In this document: piece after piece, positions 8,798 to 18,387 of the stretch
Position numbering within the stretch: the first letter of the stretch is position 1
Layout: each line of letters starts with the position of its first letter
From: Terriglobia bacterium
Lineage (GTDB): Bacteria > Acidobacteriota > Terriglobia > Bryobacterales > Bryobacteraceae
Reading direction: 5' to 3'
Assembly: GCA_025363475.1 (NCBI GenBank)
Contig: JANYDS010000078.1
Location: forward strand, 1 to 64,000
Length of the DNA: 64,000 nt
Position numbers and translations under genes: made by a program
Notes under the pieces: model-generated
What the model saw: the letters and a program-made list of their open reading frames with translations, nothing else
What the model was told of the DNA's origin: nothing
Database searches by the model: none

Positions 8798-9075
8798 GGA
8801 TGGGTCTGTCGTGCAGCCAAAGCCGCAACTCCTCGTCGCTTGATTCCGTCCGCAAAGTTTTCCAGTTCAGTTTCTGAAATGATGCGCCGCCCTTCGCCGC
8901 CGGCAAGGGAAACCCGTGCAATTTCAAGGGTCCCCAACAGTTCCACCCGCTGCCGTTCCCGTTCTTCCCACATCAGCAGAGCTTGCCGAACCGCTTCCTC
9001 TTCATTCGAAATACGACCGGATGCGATTGCCTCGCGCACGAATGCTTTTTGTCCCGAACTGAACTGAACATCCAT
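8794..9075 (-). CDS. ParD-like antitoxin
   Basis: The 93-aa protein has an N-terminal ribbon-helix-helix-like segment (VQFSSGQKAFVREAIASG, then SNEEEAVRQALLMWEERE). This matches CC2985/ParD-type antitoxins, which bind operator DNA through the RHH fold. The C-terminal half, which would wrap the toxin, is charged. It precedes and overlaps the ParE-like toxin gene by 4 nt. The pair probably represses its own promoter, which would lie just upstream of 9075; no palindrome was pinned down. Degraded toxin sequence lies directly upstream. Confidence 0.82.
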   Translation of the reverse strand: MDVQFSSGQKAFVREAIASGRISNEEEAVRQALLMWEERERQRVELLGTLEIARVSLAGGEGRRIISETELENFADGIKRRGVAALAARQTHP

Positions 9076-9128
9076 ATCCTCAGATTATAGTTCCGGTTTC
9101 TCATCCACCACCGACTGGCACAAAGGGT

Positions 9129-9242
9129 TCAGCTCCGCTGCGTCTTCACCCGGCGAGTGGAGCAGACCGCCGCGATCCAGCGCGCAAGCTCCGGCGGAAG
9201 TTGATGATCAACAAAAATTTCGCGCCGAAAGCAGGATCGCAT
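9129..9242 (-). pseudogene. Fragment of a DUF5615 PIN-like toxin
   Basis: A 37-codon minus-strand frame from the ATG at 9242 to a TGA at 9129 reads REIFVDHQLPPELARWIAAV. This is the conserved N-terminal strand and helix of DUF5615 toxins (usual form VDAQLPPALARWL). The rest of the domain is lost, replaced by an arginine-rich tail and the stop. The same frame continues upstream with RDEIATIEYLRARQTM, which I cannot place. It lies directly behind the intact ParDE-like pair and is probably a decayed toxin-antitoxin module. Confidence 0.45.
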
Positions 9243-9340
9243 GGTTTGCCTTGCGCGCAGGTATTCAATCGTCGCGATCTCATCGCGCCCGGCGAAGGGT
9301 AGTCAGCGACAATCTCGCCATAGTCACCCCGAACTGAGCA

Positions 9341-9757
9341 ATGTGTTATCGTCCTCCTACGAAAGCTCTGCTGGTGATCGTGTTTGCGGACCACGACAAT
9401 ATTTTTGCTACCGATGCGCCTCGGGATGTCCGTGTCGATTTCAGTGACTCGAATACTGGATTCTCTATGTTGGGCTTCCTGTATAGTGCGACAGCATTTA
9501 CCCTTGGGGACGTTAATGGTGGGTTGCCGTCTTCGATTTTGGGCGGGGATTTTGTCCACTTTAGTGGCGTTCAACTTAGCAATGGCGACGCGCTGTTTTT
9601 CGGAGGCACCCGAAGTCAGGTAGACGCGGGCGCGCCAGAGCCGGCAACCTGGCTGCTCTTCTCCAGCGGCAGCCTTGTCCTGGCCCTGATCGCATTCCGC
9701 CGCCGCCGGAACGCCCCAACCCCAAAAACATCCGAGTTACATCCGATCAATCCGTGA
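9341..9757 (+). pseudogene. C-terminal remnant of a PEP-CTERM protein
   Basis: A 138-codon frame ends with PEPATWLLFSSGSLVLAL and then FRRRRN. This is a complete PEP-CTERM sorting signal: a PEP motif, a hydrophobic span and a basic cluster. The preceding 90 residues are beta-rich (SMLGFLYSATAFTLGDVNG), as in exosortase-sorted surface proteins. There is no signal peptide, and a stop codon sits two codons before the ATG, so the protein cannot be exported as written. It is best read as the 3' end of a truncated gene. An unusual start upstream is unlikely because of that stop. Confidence 0.6.
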
Positions 9758-9908
9758 CCGCCTTTGACTTTTCGGGTTATCGCCTGGCGAAATCGCGTCA
9801 TCCATGACCGCCATCGTCATTCACCCAACAAAATGCTGCTCCCGGCACCAATTCGCTCGGTCGCGAATCATAGTATTACGCAGTTGGCTGTTCACTTGCA
9901 CTGGCTAG

Positions 9909-11912
<2,004 letters not shown>

Positions 11913-11913
11913 T

Positions 11914-11919
11914 TATAAT
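11914..11919 (+). promoter_or_regulatory. Perfect TATAAT -10-like box between ligA and the lipid kinase
   Basis: The short gap between the ligA ATG (11909) and the lipid-kinase coding region contains TATAAT. On the plus strand a start site would be expected near 11926, so the kinase mRNA would be nearly leaderless. No good -35 hexamer lies 16-18 bp upstream. The box could be fortuitous. Confidence 0.35.
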
Positions 11920-11928
11920 CGGCTAGTT

Positions 11929-12849
11929 CTGCAACCATTCCATCATATCGGACTTGTCTACAACCCATTCGCCGGCGGCCTGAAGGGGAGCAAACGTGCG
12001 CGTCTGGACCGCGCCGTTGAGGTGTTCCAAAACGCGGGGATCCGAGTAGACCTTTTGCCCACCCCTGGGCCGAATCTGGCGGGCGAAGTGGCAGCCAGGG
12101 CGGTTGACGCGGGTTGCGATCTCATTCTGGCAGCTGGTGGAGACGGCACTATCAATGAAGTGGTGAATGGTCTGGTGGGTTCCCGTGTGGTGTTCGGTGC
12201 CCTGCCCTCCGGTACCGCGAATGTGCTGGCGAATGAGATCGGTCTGGCTGGACGTCCTGATCGCGCCGCGCAGCAATTACTCGAGTCGGAACCGGTGCGG
12301 ATTTCCGCAGGCTGTGTGGACCGCGATGGTCGCGCGCGCCGCCACTTTCTGCTGATGGCCGGCGTAGGTCTGGATGCCCGTATTGTTCAGGAGCTGGATC
12401 TCGACCTCAAACGCAAAGTGGGCAAGCTGGCGTACTGGCACGGAGGGTTCAAACAGTTCGGGCGTTCCATGCCAAGGTTCCGAATAGCTGTGAACGGGCA
12501 GGAATACGCGGCGAGTTTCGCCCTGATCACGCGGGTGCGCAACTATGGTGGAGATTTCGAAATTGCGCGGCGGGTCAAAATCACGGACCCCGACTTTGAA
12601 GTGATTTTCACGCAGCGGCACGAATGGAGCCATTTCCTGAAATTCGTCGGTGCAGTGATGGTGAACCGGCTGCATCTGCTGGAAAGCGTCGTGGTGACAC
12701 GCGCGGAACGGATTGAGGTCACAGCTCCCGATGATGATGCCGTCTATGTGCAGGCTGATGGTGAACCGCTGGGGACCGTTCCTGCTGTCATCGGGACTAT
12801 ACCTGATGCGCTCACGCTGCTGGTGCCTAAGAAGTACCTGGCGCGCTGA
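11929..12849 (+). CDS. Diacylglycerol/lipid kinase (YegS/BmrU/DAGK family)
   Basis: The family phosphorylates diacylglycerol or related lipids using ATP at the membrane. Conserved motifs are the N-terminal GLVYNPFAGG, the nucleotide loop AAGGDGTINEVVNGL with LPSGTANVLAN, and the C-terminal AERIEVTAPDDDAVYVQADGEP. The first ATG/GTG-type start in this frame is the GTG at 12022, but that omits NPFAGG, which belongs to the catalytic core. I therefore place the start upstream, tentatively at the CTG at 11929; the true codon is uncertain. The 3' end overlaps the convergent glycosyltransferase gene by 23 bp. Confidence 0.85.
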   Translation: MQPFHHIGLVYNPFAGGLKGSKRARLDRAVEVFQNAGIRVDLLPTPGPNLAGEVAARAVDAGCDLILAAGGDGTINEVVNGLVGSRVVFGALPSGTANVLANEIGLAGRPDRAAQQLLESEPVRISAGCVDRDGRARRHFLLMAGVGLDARIVQELDLDLKRKVGKLAYWHGGFKQFGRSMPRFRIAVNGQEYAASFALITRVRNYGGDFEIARRVKITDPDFEVIFTQRHEWSHFLKFVGAVMVNRLHLLESVVVTRAERIEVTAPDDDAVYVQADGEPLGTVPAVIGTIPDALTLLVPKKYLAR

Positions 12850-14314
12850 AGACGGCCAGACTCACATCGCCAAACGGAAGGGTTTTGACATTCCACTGTT
12901 CGAATTCCGGTCGCGCCGCAAACCACTTGCGCCAGTAGCGCACATTAGCATCCCCGCCATAGATCATGAACCGGCGTGTGTGTGCCAGATCCGGGGTGAT
13001 TTGTGTCGCATACTCCGCCCCCTCACGGGTTTCGAACGGGAACAGATACTGTTTGCCTTTGAGCGGATAAAAGGGCAAATGGGAGTAGAGAAAGCCCGGG
13101 AGCGGGTAGTCGGGGTGCCACACGGGTGTGCGCGCTTCGATGAACGGGCTGGGGCAGATGACGGGCGTGGCGGAATCAAACGCGAGTTCGGTTTCCATCT
13201 GCGCGGCGGCGCGCCAGTCTGACCGCTCATGCCGGCTCGCGGGATAATTTCCGTGTCCGGTTAGAAACAGCGCACCCAGACCGGCGAACACGGCTGCTGT
13301 TTTCCAGTGCTGCTGGGGAATTGAATAAGCAGCGGTGGCTGTCGCTGCGAGGGCTGTTCCGACCAGGCCGAGCGACAGGTAACGATCAATGAAAACGCTG
13401 TTGCCCGTGAGATGGGAAAAAGCGAACAGGGCGACAGGTTGGGTGAGCCAGAGTGCCGCGATCAGGCCCGGTGAACTGGGGCGGGCGGAACGATTCCAGC
13501 GCAATATACGACCGAGCAGCCATGCCCCGCCGCCAAATGAAAGCACCAGAGTCCACCGGATCTCATGTTCAAAAACGCGAAAATCGGGTGGTTTGGTAAT
13601 CACGTGGGCAGCCGCTTCATGCAGCACGGAAAGCGATTTCAAAGCGACGGGGATCAGGGTCACGCCAAGGCCCGCGAAGACGCCCAGAGCCTGGAGCCAT
13701 TTCACCTGTGTAGTTCCGAGCCAAAGCCTGGCGGCCGCATAACCCGCAAGAATCAGATAGAAGGGCCAGTAAATCAAATGCACGCGCCAGAGCAGAGCGG
13801 CAAGCGCGAGGAAGGCTGTGGCGTTTGCCCAGCGTCCATGATCCAGCCACCGAATCAGGAAAAGCAAAGACGCCGACGCCACGCAGATGCCCAGCGCGTA
13901 AGGCCGGGCGTCAATGGCGAAGTAATTAAACCAGCGCAGCGAGAGACAGGCGAAGATGGCAAGCCACGCAGCCTCAGCATGGATCAGGCGCACTGCAAGG
14001 CGACCAATCAGATAGAGCGCGAGAGCCATCGCAAGAATGGAGGGAGCGCGGTAACCAATTTCGGAGTTGCCGAATAAAGACTGTACGATGCGCGGCAGCC
14101 AGTAGTAAATCGATTCCGGAACCTGAGGCGCAATCGCGAATGACGGATGCCCGGGATGATTAACGACGAAGGCAGTTACCATTTCGTCAACCCAAAAACT
14201 GGAAGTGACGGGATACAGCCAGAGGTGCGCGATCAACAGCGCGAGCAGACCCCAGAGGGCGGCTGTTGTGTATGCGGGGAGGTACTTAGAGTCGGGCAGC
14301 GAGCTCGCGCGCAA
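12827..14314 (-). CDS. GT39-like polytopic membrane glycosyltransferase
   Basis: The 495-aa protein has about ten hydrophobic segments. The first extracytoplasmic loop contains FWVDEMVTAFV, which carries the acidic pair typical of GT-C enzymes such as the ArnT/PMT (GT39) group. They transfer sugars from polyprenyl-phosphate donors on the outer face of the inner membrane. The C-terminal soluble part (about 370-495) is periplasmic. The 5' end overlaps the lipoprotein gene by 29 bp, which places it in the unit with rmlB. A role in decorating a surface glycan or lipid A is plausible; the acceptor is unknown. Confidence 0.75.
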   Translation of the reverse strand: MRASSLPDSKYLPAYTTAALWGLLALLIAHLWLYPVTSSFWVDEMVTAFVVNHPGHPSFAIAPQVPESIYYWLPRIVQSLFGNSEIGYRAPSILAMALALYLIGRLAVRLIHAEAAWLAIFACLSLRWFNYFAIDARPYALGICVASASLLFLIRWLDHGRWANATAFLALAALLWRVHLIYWPFYLILAGYAAARLWLGTTQVKWLQALGVFAGLGVTLIPVALKSLSVLHEAAAHVITKPPDFRVFEHEIRWTLVLSFGGGAWLLGRILRWNRSARPSSPGLIAALWLTQPVALFAFSHLTGNSVFIDRYLSLGLVGTALAATATAAYSIPQQHWKTAAVFAGLGALFLTGHGNYPASRHERSDWRAAAQMETELAFDSATPVICPSPFIEARTPVWHPDYPLPGFLYSHLPFYPLKGKQYLFPFETREGAEYATQITPDLAHTRRFMIYGGDANVRYWRKWFAARPEFEQWNVKTLPFGDVSLAVFSAPGTS

Positions 14315-14762
14315 TGGGATCTGCCAGAGCCTGAGTCAGGCCGACCACACCTGCCAGGAAGTTTCCCCTGGCGAAAACGTAGACAGGTTTGTCGCCGGGT
14401 GGGTTGCCTGGTTCTCCGAAATAACCACCCATATAGGCGATATAGACAGGGTTTTTCAAGGTGTCCTTGAAGTCGAGCATCAGGAAGGCCGCATTTTGCG
14501 CCGTGGTCGATTCAATAATGAAGAGCTGGTATTTTCTGCCCTGTGCTTCGTACTCGCCCAGCGAACCACCGGGCAGCGTTTTGTTGTCCAGGATGTGGCT
14601 GCGAACCACGGTTGCGCTGGTCTGGTGTTCAGCGGGCAGCAGGAAGCGATGATCTTTAACTGGTATGTCGGGAGCGGGGGCTTCGACGACAGTCGCTTTC
14701 TTCTCAGGCGCAGGGCTGCAGGCAGCAAGAGCCAGAGCGAGCGTGAACAAGAAGGCTCGCAT
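14286..14762 (-). CDS. Putative lipoprotein of unknown function
   Basis: The 158-aa protein begins MRAFLFTLALALAACSP, a type II signal peptide whose lipobox LAAC places the lipidated cysteine at residue 15. The mature part has an alanine/proline linker and then a mixed alpha/beta region (YQLFIIESTTAQNAAFLMLDF, KPVYVFARGNFLAGVVGL). I do not recognise a family. It overlaps the preceding rmlB gene by one base and the following glycosyltransferase by 29 bp, so all three are translated from one message. It may act with the glycosyltransferase at the membrane; that is inference from position only. Confidence 0.75.
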   Translation of the reverse strand: MRAFLFTLALALAACSPAPEKKATVVEAPAPDIPVKDHRFLLPAEHQTSATVVRSHILDNKTLPGGSLGEYEAQGRKYQLFIIESTTAQNAAFLMLDFKDTLKNPVYIAYMGGYFGEPGNPPGDKPVYVFARGNFLAGVVGLTQALADPIARELAARL

Positions 14763-15781
14763 CAGATCGCCTGGGCCGTGGCTTCGCGCTCACCGTACAT
14801 CTCTTCGTAATACTTGCGGTATTCGCCGGAGCGGCAGCGTCGCACCCACTCGGTGTTGTTGCGGTACCAGTCGACAGTTGCGCGCAGGCCTTCTTCAAAC
14901 GAAATTTCCGGACGCCAGCCGAGCTCTTTTGTCGTGTCGCTGAAATCAACGGCGTAACGGCGGTCGTGGCCCAGTCGGTCAGTCACGGTGGTGAGCAGAG
15001 TCTCAGGCTTGCCCAAAATCTTGAGCAGCAGCTTCAGAACATCAATGTTGGCAAGGGGTCCGCCTCCGCCCATGTGATAGGTTACGCCACTCCGGCCGCG
15101 TTCAAGGACGGCGAGAAGGGCGCGGCAATTATCAGTGACGTGAATCCAGTCGCGGACTTGCATCCCGTCACCGTAGACCGGGATGGGACGGTCTTCAAGG
15201 GCGTTTGAGATAGCCAGTGGCAGCAATTTTTCGGGAAACTGATAAGGCCCGTAGTTGTTGCTGGTGCGCGTGATCAGAGCGTCGATGCCGAACGTGTGGA
15301 CGGCAGCCCGTACGAAGTGTTCGGAGGCGGTTTTGCTGGCGGCATAAGGGCTGCTGGGCCGCAGCGGTGAATCAGAATTCAGCCACCCGTTCGGGGGCAT
15401 GTCGCCGCCCACTTCATCCGTTGAGATGTGCAGGAAACGTTTGACCTTGCGGTGACGGGCCACGTCGAGCATGACCTGCGTGCCGACGACATTGGTTCGG
15501 ACGAACTCTTCGGCACTGAGGATACTGCGGTCCACATGCGACTCTGCGGCGAAGTGGACAATGGCGTCGCAGTTTTCGGGAAGCGCACCAGCCACTGCTT
15601 TGGAATCGCAAATATCGCCCACCGCGAGCGAGTAGTTGGGATGCTTCGCGACAGAGGCAAGGTTATCCAGATTACCCGCGTAGGTAAGCTTGTCAAAATT
15701 GATGACCTGGTGATTCGGAACGGCCTGCCGGACGAATTCGGACCCGATGAAACCGGCCCCTCCGGTTACAAAGATCTTCAT
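14762..15781 (-). CDS. rfbB: dTDP-glucose 4,6-dehydratase RmlB/RfbB
   Basis: The enzyme converts dTDP-glucose to dTDP-4-keto-6-deoxyglucose, the branch point to dTDP-rhamnose and other deoxysugars. The 339-aa sequence has the SDR nucleotide motif GGAGFIGS at residues 7-14, FAAESHVDRSI, the catalytic STDEV segment, YAASK (YxxxK), TRTSNNYGPYQFPEKL and VYGDGMQVRDWIHV. The residue after STDEV is Gly rather than the usual Tyr. No rmlA, rmlC or rmlD gene is in the window. It overlaps by one base both the lipoprotein gene downstream and the zinc-ribbon gene upstream. Confidence 0.95.
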   Translation of the reverse strand: MKIFVTGGAGFIGSEFVRQAVPNHQVINFDKLTYAGNLDNLASVAKHPNYSLAVGDICDSKAVAGALPENCDAIVHFAAESHVDRSILSAEEFVRTNVVGTQVMLDVARHRKVKRFLHISTDEVGGDMPPNGWLNSDSPLRPSSPYAASKTASEHFVRAAVHTFGIDALITRTSNNYGPYQFPEKLLPLAISNALEDRPIPVYGDGMQVRDWIHVTDNCRALLAVLERGRSGVTYHMGGGGPLANIDVLKLLLKILGKPETLLTTVTDRLGHDRRYAVDFSDTTKELGWRPEISFEEGLRATVDWYRNNTEWVRRCRSGEYRKYYEEMYGEREATAQAI

Positions 15782-16158
15782 CAGGCTTTCGCCTTCTTCC
15801 GCGCTTTGGGTTTAGCTTCGGGCTCGGGTTCGGGCACGATTTCGAGTTCTACCGCTTCGGCGATTTCAGGTTCTGCCTCGGCCTCCAGTTTCATTTCCAT
15901 GTCATCTTCAGCGACCGGAACAGCGCCAGGAATATTGGCCAGCACCTGATTAAACAGCGCGGCCTTGCGCGGATCAACTTTCGGAGGAGGTGCCTGTTCG
16001 TGGCGGAAGTCGTGGTCGCTATGACAAGTGCGACAGCGAACCTTGGCCGGTTCATCGTTGAGGATGGACACGACCGAATGGTTCATCACGCGTTTGCACT
16101 TTATACAGAAATCGTCAATATCGTCGCCAAGCCGGGCCGCGCGCATAAAGGTTCTCAA
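15781..16158 (-). CDS. Small zinc-ribbon-like protein with acidic/basic tail
   Basis: The 125-aa protein contains FCIKC and RCRTCHSD in its first 50 residues, a CxxC...CxxC pair that should bind zinc. A long low-complexity tail rich in Glu, Pro and Ala follows and ends in a lysine/arginine cluster (KARKKAKA). It overlaps rmlB by one base. Acidobacterial genomes carry similar short zinc-ribbon proteins of unknown role. The tail suggests binding to nucleic acid or protein; that is inference. Confidence 0.7.
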   Translation of the reverse strand: MRTFMRAARLGDDIDDFCIKCKRVMNHSVVSILNDEPAKVRCRTCHSDHDFRHEQAPPPKVDPRKAALFNQVLANIPGAVPVAEDDMEMKLEAEAEPEIAEAVELEIVPEPEPEAKPKARKKAKA

Positions 16159-16159
16159 T

Positions 16160-16492
16160 CTAAGCCGACACCGACTGTAATGCCGGTTCCGCCTGTGGTG
16201 GAACGATACCGCTCACGGGCGGCACTTCCACAACAAGCCAGTTCGCTTCTTCAAAGCCCACATATTTGCAGATGCGGAGCGCCCCTGTGGGCATTTCCAG
16301 CAGGTCACCTACAAGCAGCGGAGTTTCCGAACTGCGCAATACGGCCCACGCAGCGTATTCGTTTTCCGCTTCCACTTCACCGAGAGATTCATAGTCCTTC
16401 GGCCTCGCAATGGCGGTGCCTGAGACGTGCGGTGCCCACCGGAATTGCTGACGCGGATTTTCCTTCATTCGATGAATGCGGAATACAGGCAT
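16160..16492 (-). CDS. Conserved hypothetical protein
   Basis: A 110-aa protein from the ATG at 16492 begins MPVFRIHRMKENPRQQFRWA. The frame is open to 16540, but the conserved-looking part starts here. The body (YESLGEVEAENEYAAWAVLRSSETPLLVGDLLEM, then EEANWLVVEVPP) is a compact alpha/beta sequence without cysteines or membrane segments. It lies one base upstream of the zinc-ribbon gene, so it is probably the first gene of the unit that includes rmlB. I do not recognise a function. Confidence 0.65.
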   Translation of the reverse strand: MPVFRIHRMKENPRQQFRWAPHVSGTAIARPKDYESLGEVEAENEYAAWAVLRSSETPLLVGDLLEMPTGALRICKYVGFEEANWLVVEVPPVSGIVPPQAEPALQSVSA

Positions 16493-16566
16493 AGAACAGC
16501 CATTGTAATGGATGCGAGGGCGCAGCGGAACGTGCTCCAATTTATGCAGCGAATCAGGTTATACAG

Positions 16567-16655
16567 CTACCGGCTGAAAGCCGGTAGAATTGAAGACGAC
16601 TGAAAGTCGATGATTGCGGCTCAAGCCGCCTGAAGGCTGTTCCGGCTGAAGCCGG
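16567..16655. repeat. Array of four short hairpins sharing a CTGAAAG-type loop
   Basis: Four perfect or near-perfect palindromes follow one another: 16567-16587 (CTACCGG-CTGAAAG-CCGGTAG), 16597-16609 (CGACTGAAAGTCG), 16616-16629 (GCGGCTCAAGCCGC) and 16642-16655 (CCGGCTGAAGCCGG). Stems differ but the loops are alike. They lie directly 3' of the IS200-like transposase remnant. IS200/IS605 ends carry subterminal hairpins recognised by TnpA, but four in a row is more than one element end needs and is reminiscent of REP/RAYT arrays. Confidence 0.7.
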
Positions 16656-16656
16656 C

Positions 16657-17110
16657 TTAAGGCTCGGCGGGCGCTGTGATCTTAAATCCCTGTTCGTCAT
16701 CGTCCCAGGTTTGACTTTCGATATAGGCGTTGATCGTTGCCTCACTGACCGCGCCCACCGTCGCACAGAAATATCCCCGTGCCCACATGTGCTGCCCACA
16801 ATACCGCTTTCGCAGTTCCGGAAACTCCGCCTGTAACTGTCGGCTTGACCGCCCCTTGATGTACTGCACCAGTTTGGCTGGCGACAGTAGCCGCGGTGCC
16901 GACAGCAGCAGATGCTCGTGATCCGGGCATACAGCCCCAGGTCACGATCACCACGTCCCGCGACTCACAGGTCTGTCGTATCAGATCGCGCGCCCGCTCC
17001 GCCACTCGCCCCCGCATTATCTTATAGCGATATTTCGTGCACCACACCACGTGATACTTCAGGTCGTACACCGCGTGCGCGCTATGCCTGTATTCCGCCA
17101 CCTCCCCCAT
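16657..17110 (-). pseudogene. tnpA: IS200/IS605-family TnpA (Y1 transposase), frameshifted
   Basis: From the ATG at 17110 the frame reads YRHSAHAVYDLKYHVVWCTKYRYKIM, the N-terminus of the Y1 transposase. Near 16930 the frame is lost. The next frame continues with PDHEHLLLSAPRLLSPAKLV, YIKGRSSRQLQAEFPELRKR and WARGYFCATVGAVSEATINAYIESQ, ending at 16657. A one-base shift therefore splits the gene. The HUH metal motif reads HEH instead of the usual HVH/HUH, a second sign of decay. The catalytic tyrosine (NAYIESQ) is still present. Confidence 0.85.
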
Positions 17111-17142
17111 TCTCGTAGATCGGAACGGGCTGCTCAAAGCTG

Positions 17143-17158
17143 ACCGCCTAAAGGCGGT
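17143..17158. repeat. Hairpin at the left end of the IS200-like element
   Basis: ACCGCCTAAAGGCGGT is a perfect 7-bp stem with a two-base loop, 33 bp upstream of the transposase start. Its position fits the left-end subterminal hairpin of an IS200/IS605 element. Together with the hairpins at 16567-16655 it brackets an element of about 0.6 kb. Confidence 0.6.
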
Positions 17159-17181
17159 GGGATTAGACCGGGCGGACGGAG

Positions 17182-17668
17182 CTAAACAGGACGCGTACCG
17201 TACCGGTCCAGAGTTGCCTTGAACAAGGCGGGAGAACAACGAAAGCTGGTCTTCCTGAGGCGGTCGATCGCGCCCGCTAAATCTACCAGACCCCGGGTTG
17301 CGGCCTCCCCGAGTATGCCCAGGATGCCGGTAACGGAGAGACCGCGTTGCGCCGCGACAAGGCGGGCAGCGTTCTCATTAATGATGATCATGTTCGCGTT
17401 AGCCGATTCAGCGAGGGCAATTGCCTCGAGCTCGCCCACCTGCAGTTTGTCGAATCCAGGGGAGATCATATTGACGGTTTGTTCTGTCGAGATTCATGCG
17501 GGCAGGTTTGCCGCCCAGTTTCGAACCGCTGCCGGGGCATCTTCATGAAGCAGTTCAAGAACGACGGCCTGAGGCACCAGAACTCTATGAAAAAAATTGC
17601 GGCAGTAGTTCAATCTCGCCGATCAGGACAAGATAGCAGAGCGGGGAGGCATCGGCGACCGCAATCAC
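17182..17668 (-). pseudogene. DUF3368 PIN-domain toxin, broken by a frameshift and a nonsense codon
   Basis: The reading frame begins with GTG at 17668, overlapping the antitoxin stop, and encodes VIAVADASPLCYLVLIGEI, the PIN N-terminus with its first Asp. A run of seven T (minus strand, near 17590) shifts the frame. After removing one T it continues HRVLVPQAVVLELLHEDAP and RNWAANLPA, then hits TGA where the family has Trp. The C-terminal half (VGELEAIALAESANANMIIINE, then VTGILGILGEAATRGLVDL) is intact to 17182. Two lesions mean a pseudogene, although the antitoxin survives. Confidence 0.8.
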
Positions 17669-17931
17669 TTGCGCGAGGCGGCGCGAATCGCAGCGATATC
17701 CTTTTCGAGGTCGTCGGTCGAGTAGTCGTGGAAAGCTTCGGCGCGGTGAAGGAAAGATTCCGTTTCCCAGCGTGAGTTCAAGCCAAGCATCTGCTGAACC
17801 TGGGCAGGAATGATCGTGCCGGAACGATATGACTCCGTCGCGACCGCTTCGAGCACGGCGCGCGAAACACCACCCGCCTGGGCGGCGAGAACGTGTCCGA
17901 TGTCAGCCGGAATGTCGATGGCAATATTCAT
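17665..17931 (-). CDS. UPF0175-family antitoxin
   Basis: The 88-residue protein matches UPF0175, the usual partner of DUF3368 PIN toxins. It has IAIDIPADIGHVLAAQAGGVSRAVLEAVA and then AQVQQMLGLNSRWETESFLHRAEAFHDYS, the helix-turn-helix-containing region with DLEKDI near the end. It looks complete. The toxin downstream is broken by a frameshift and a stop, so the antitoxin is orphaned. The ATG overlaps the TGA of the upstream HicB-like fragment (ATGA). An orphan antitoxin may persist as an anti-addiction factor or simply be recent decay. Confidence 0.85.
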   Translation of the reverse strand: MNIAIDIPADIGHVLAAQAGGVSRAVLEAVATESYRSGTIIPAQVQQMLGLNSRWETESFLHRAEAFHDYSTDDLEKDIAAIRAASRK

Positions 17932-18140
17932 CGTGAGGTTCCCTGCGGGTATTGTACCGCTGAACGGTTCGGATCATATTTCGATGCGAATGTATTGGTC
18001 CAGGCAACGGACAAAACTTCGTCCCTGACAAAGTGAAGACGAATTCGTTGGGGTTGGGCCTGGTCGAAGAAAAATGCCGCAGTTGCGTCAATGACATGAT
18101 TGCGCAACTCATCCCACGTATCTTTTACTCCGTACCCCAC
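17928..18140 (-). pseudogene. C-terminal fragment of a HicB-like antitoxin
   Basis: Residues VKDTWDELRNHVIDATAAFF and RIRLHFVRDEVLSV match the second half of a small HicB-like family often mislabelled 2-oxoisovalerate dehydrogenase. The usual first half (beta strands ending in a GD/AD before TWEEL) is missing and replaced by unrelated sequence. The reading frame also runs on for about 17 residues past the normal C-terminus before a TGA overlapping the UPF0175 ATG. I read it as a truncated gene. Confidence 0.55.
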
Positions 18141-18196
18141 AACAATCAGAGGTGCGTTGGTGATCGACGGTGCGGCGCGCGGGCCCGGCTAGCGCG

Positions 18197-18331
18197 CAGG
18201 ATATCCATGGCGTCCTGTTCGGCAAAGCGATCACGCGCGATGACGCCCGGCAGACAGCTGCGGCGGAGAGTTTTGTGGCCAAAGGTGCGTGGGTCCCGGT
18301 CCTCGCGCTGACGGAGGCGACAGGCGTGTAG
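18197..18331 (+). pseudogene. Fragment of a VapC-like PIN toxin
   Basis: The plus-strand frame reads DIHGVLFGKAITRDDARQT, then AAAESFVAKGAWVPVLALTEATGV and a TAG at 18329. This resembles VapC, where DxNVLVR..xDD..Q is followed by AAAE.F...GAWV..LVL.E. There is no start codon with a proper N-terminal strand, and the protein stops before the last acidic clusters. The fragment meets a ParE fragment head-on near 18326, so the junction is a rearrangement scar. Confidence 0.55.
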
Positions 18332-18387
18332 TCGCCGATTTCCGTCAAGTCCTTTTCCGCGAGGCACGACAGACGGAATTCAGTCAC
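18325..18387 (-). pseudogene. N-terminal fragment of a ParE toxin
   Basis: From GTG at 18387 the minus strand encodes TEFRLSCLAEKDLTEIGDYT, the first strand and helix of ParE/RelE toxins (usual form YRLSRLAERDLDEIADYT). Homology ends at the junction with the oppositely oriented VapC fragment. The start overlaps the end of the ParD-like remnant, the arrangement of a parDE operon. Confidence 0.55.
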
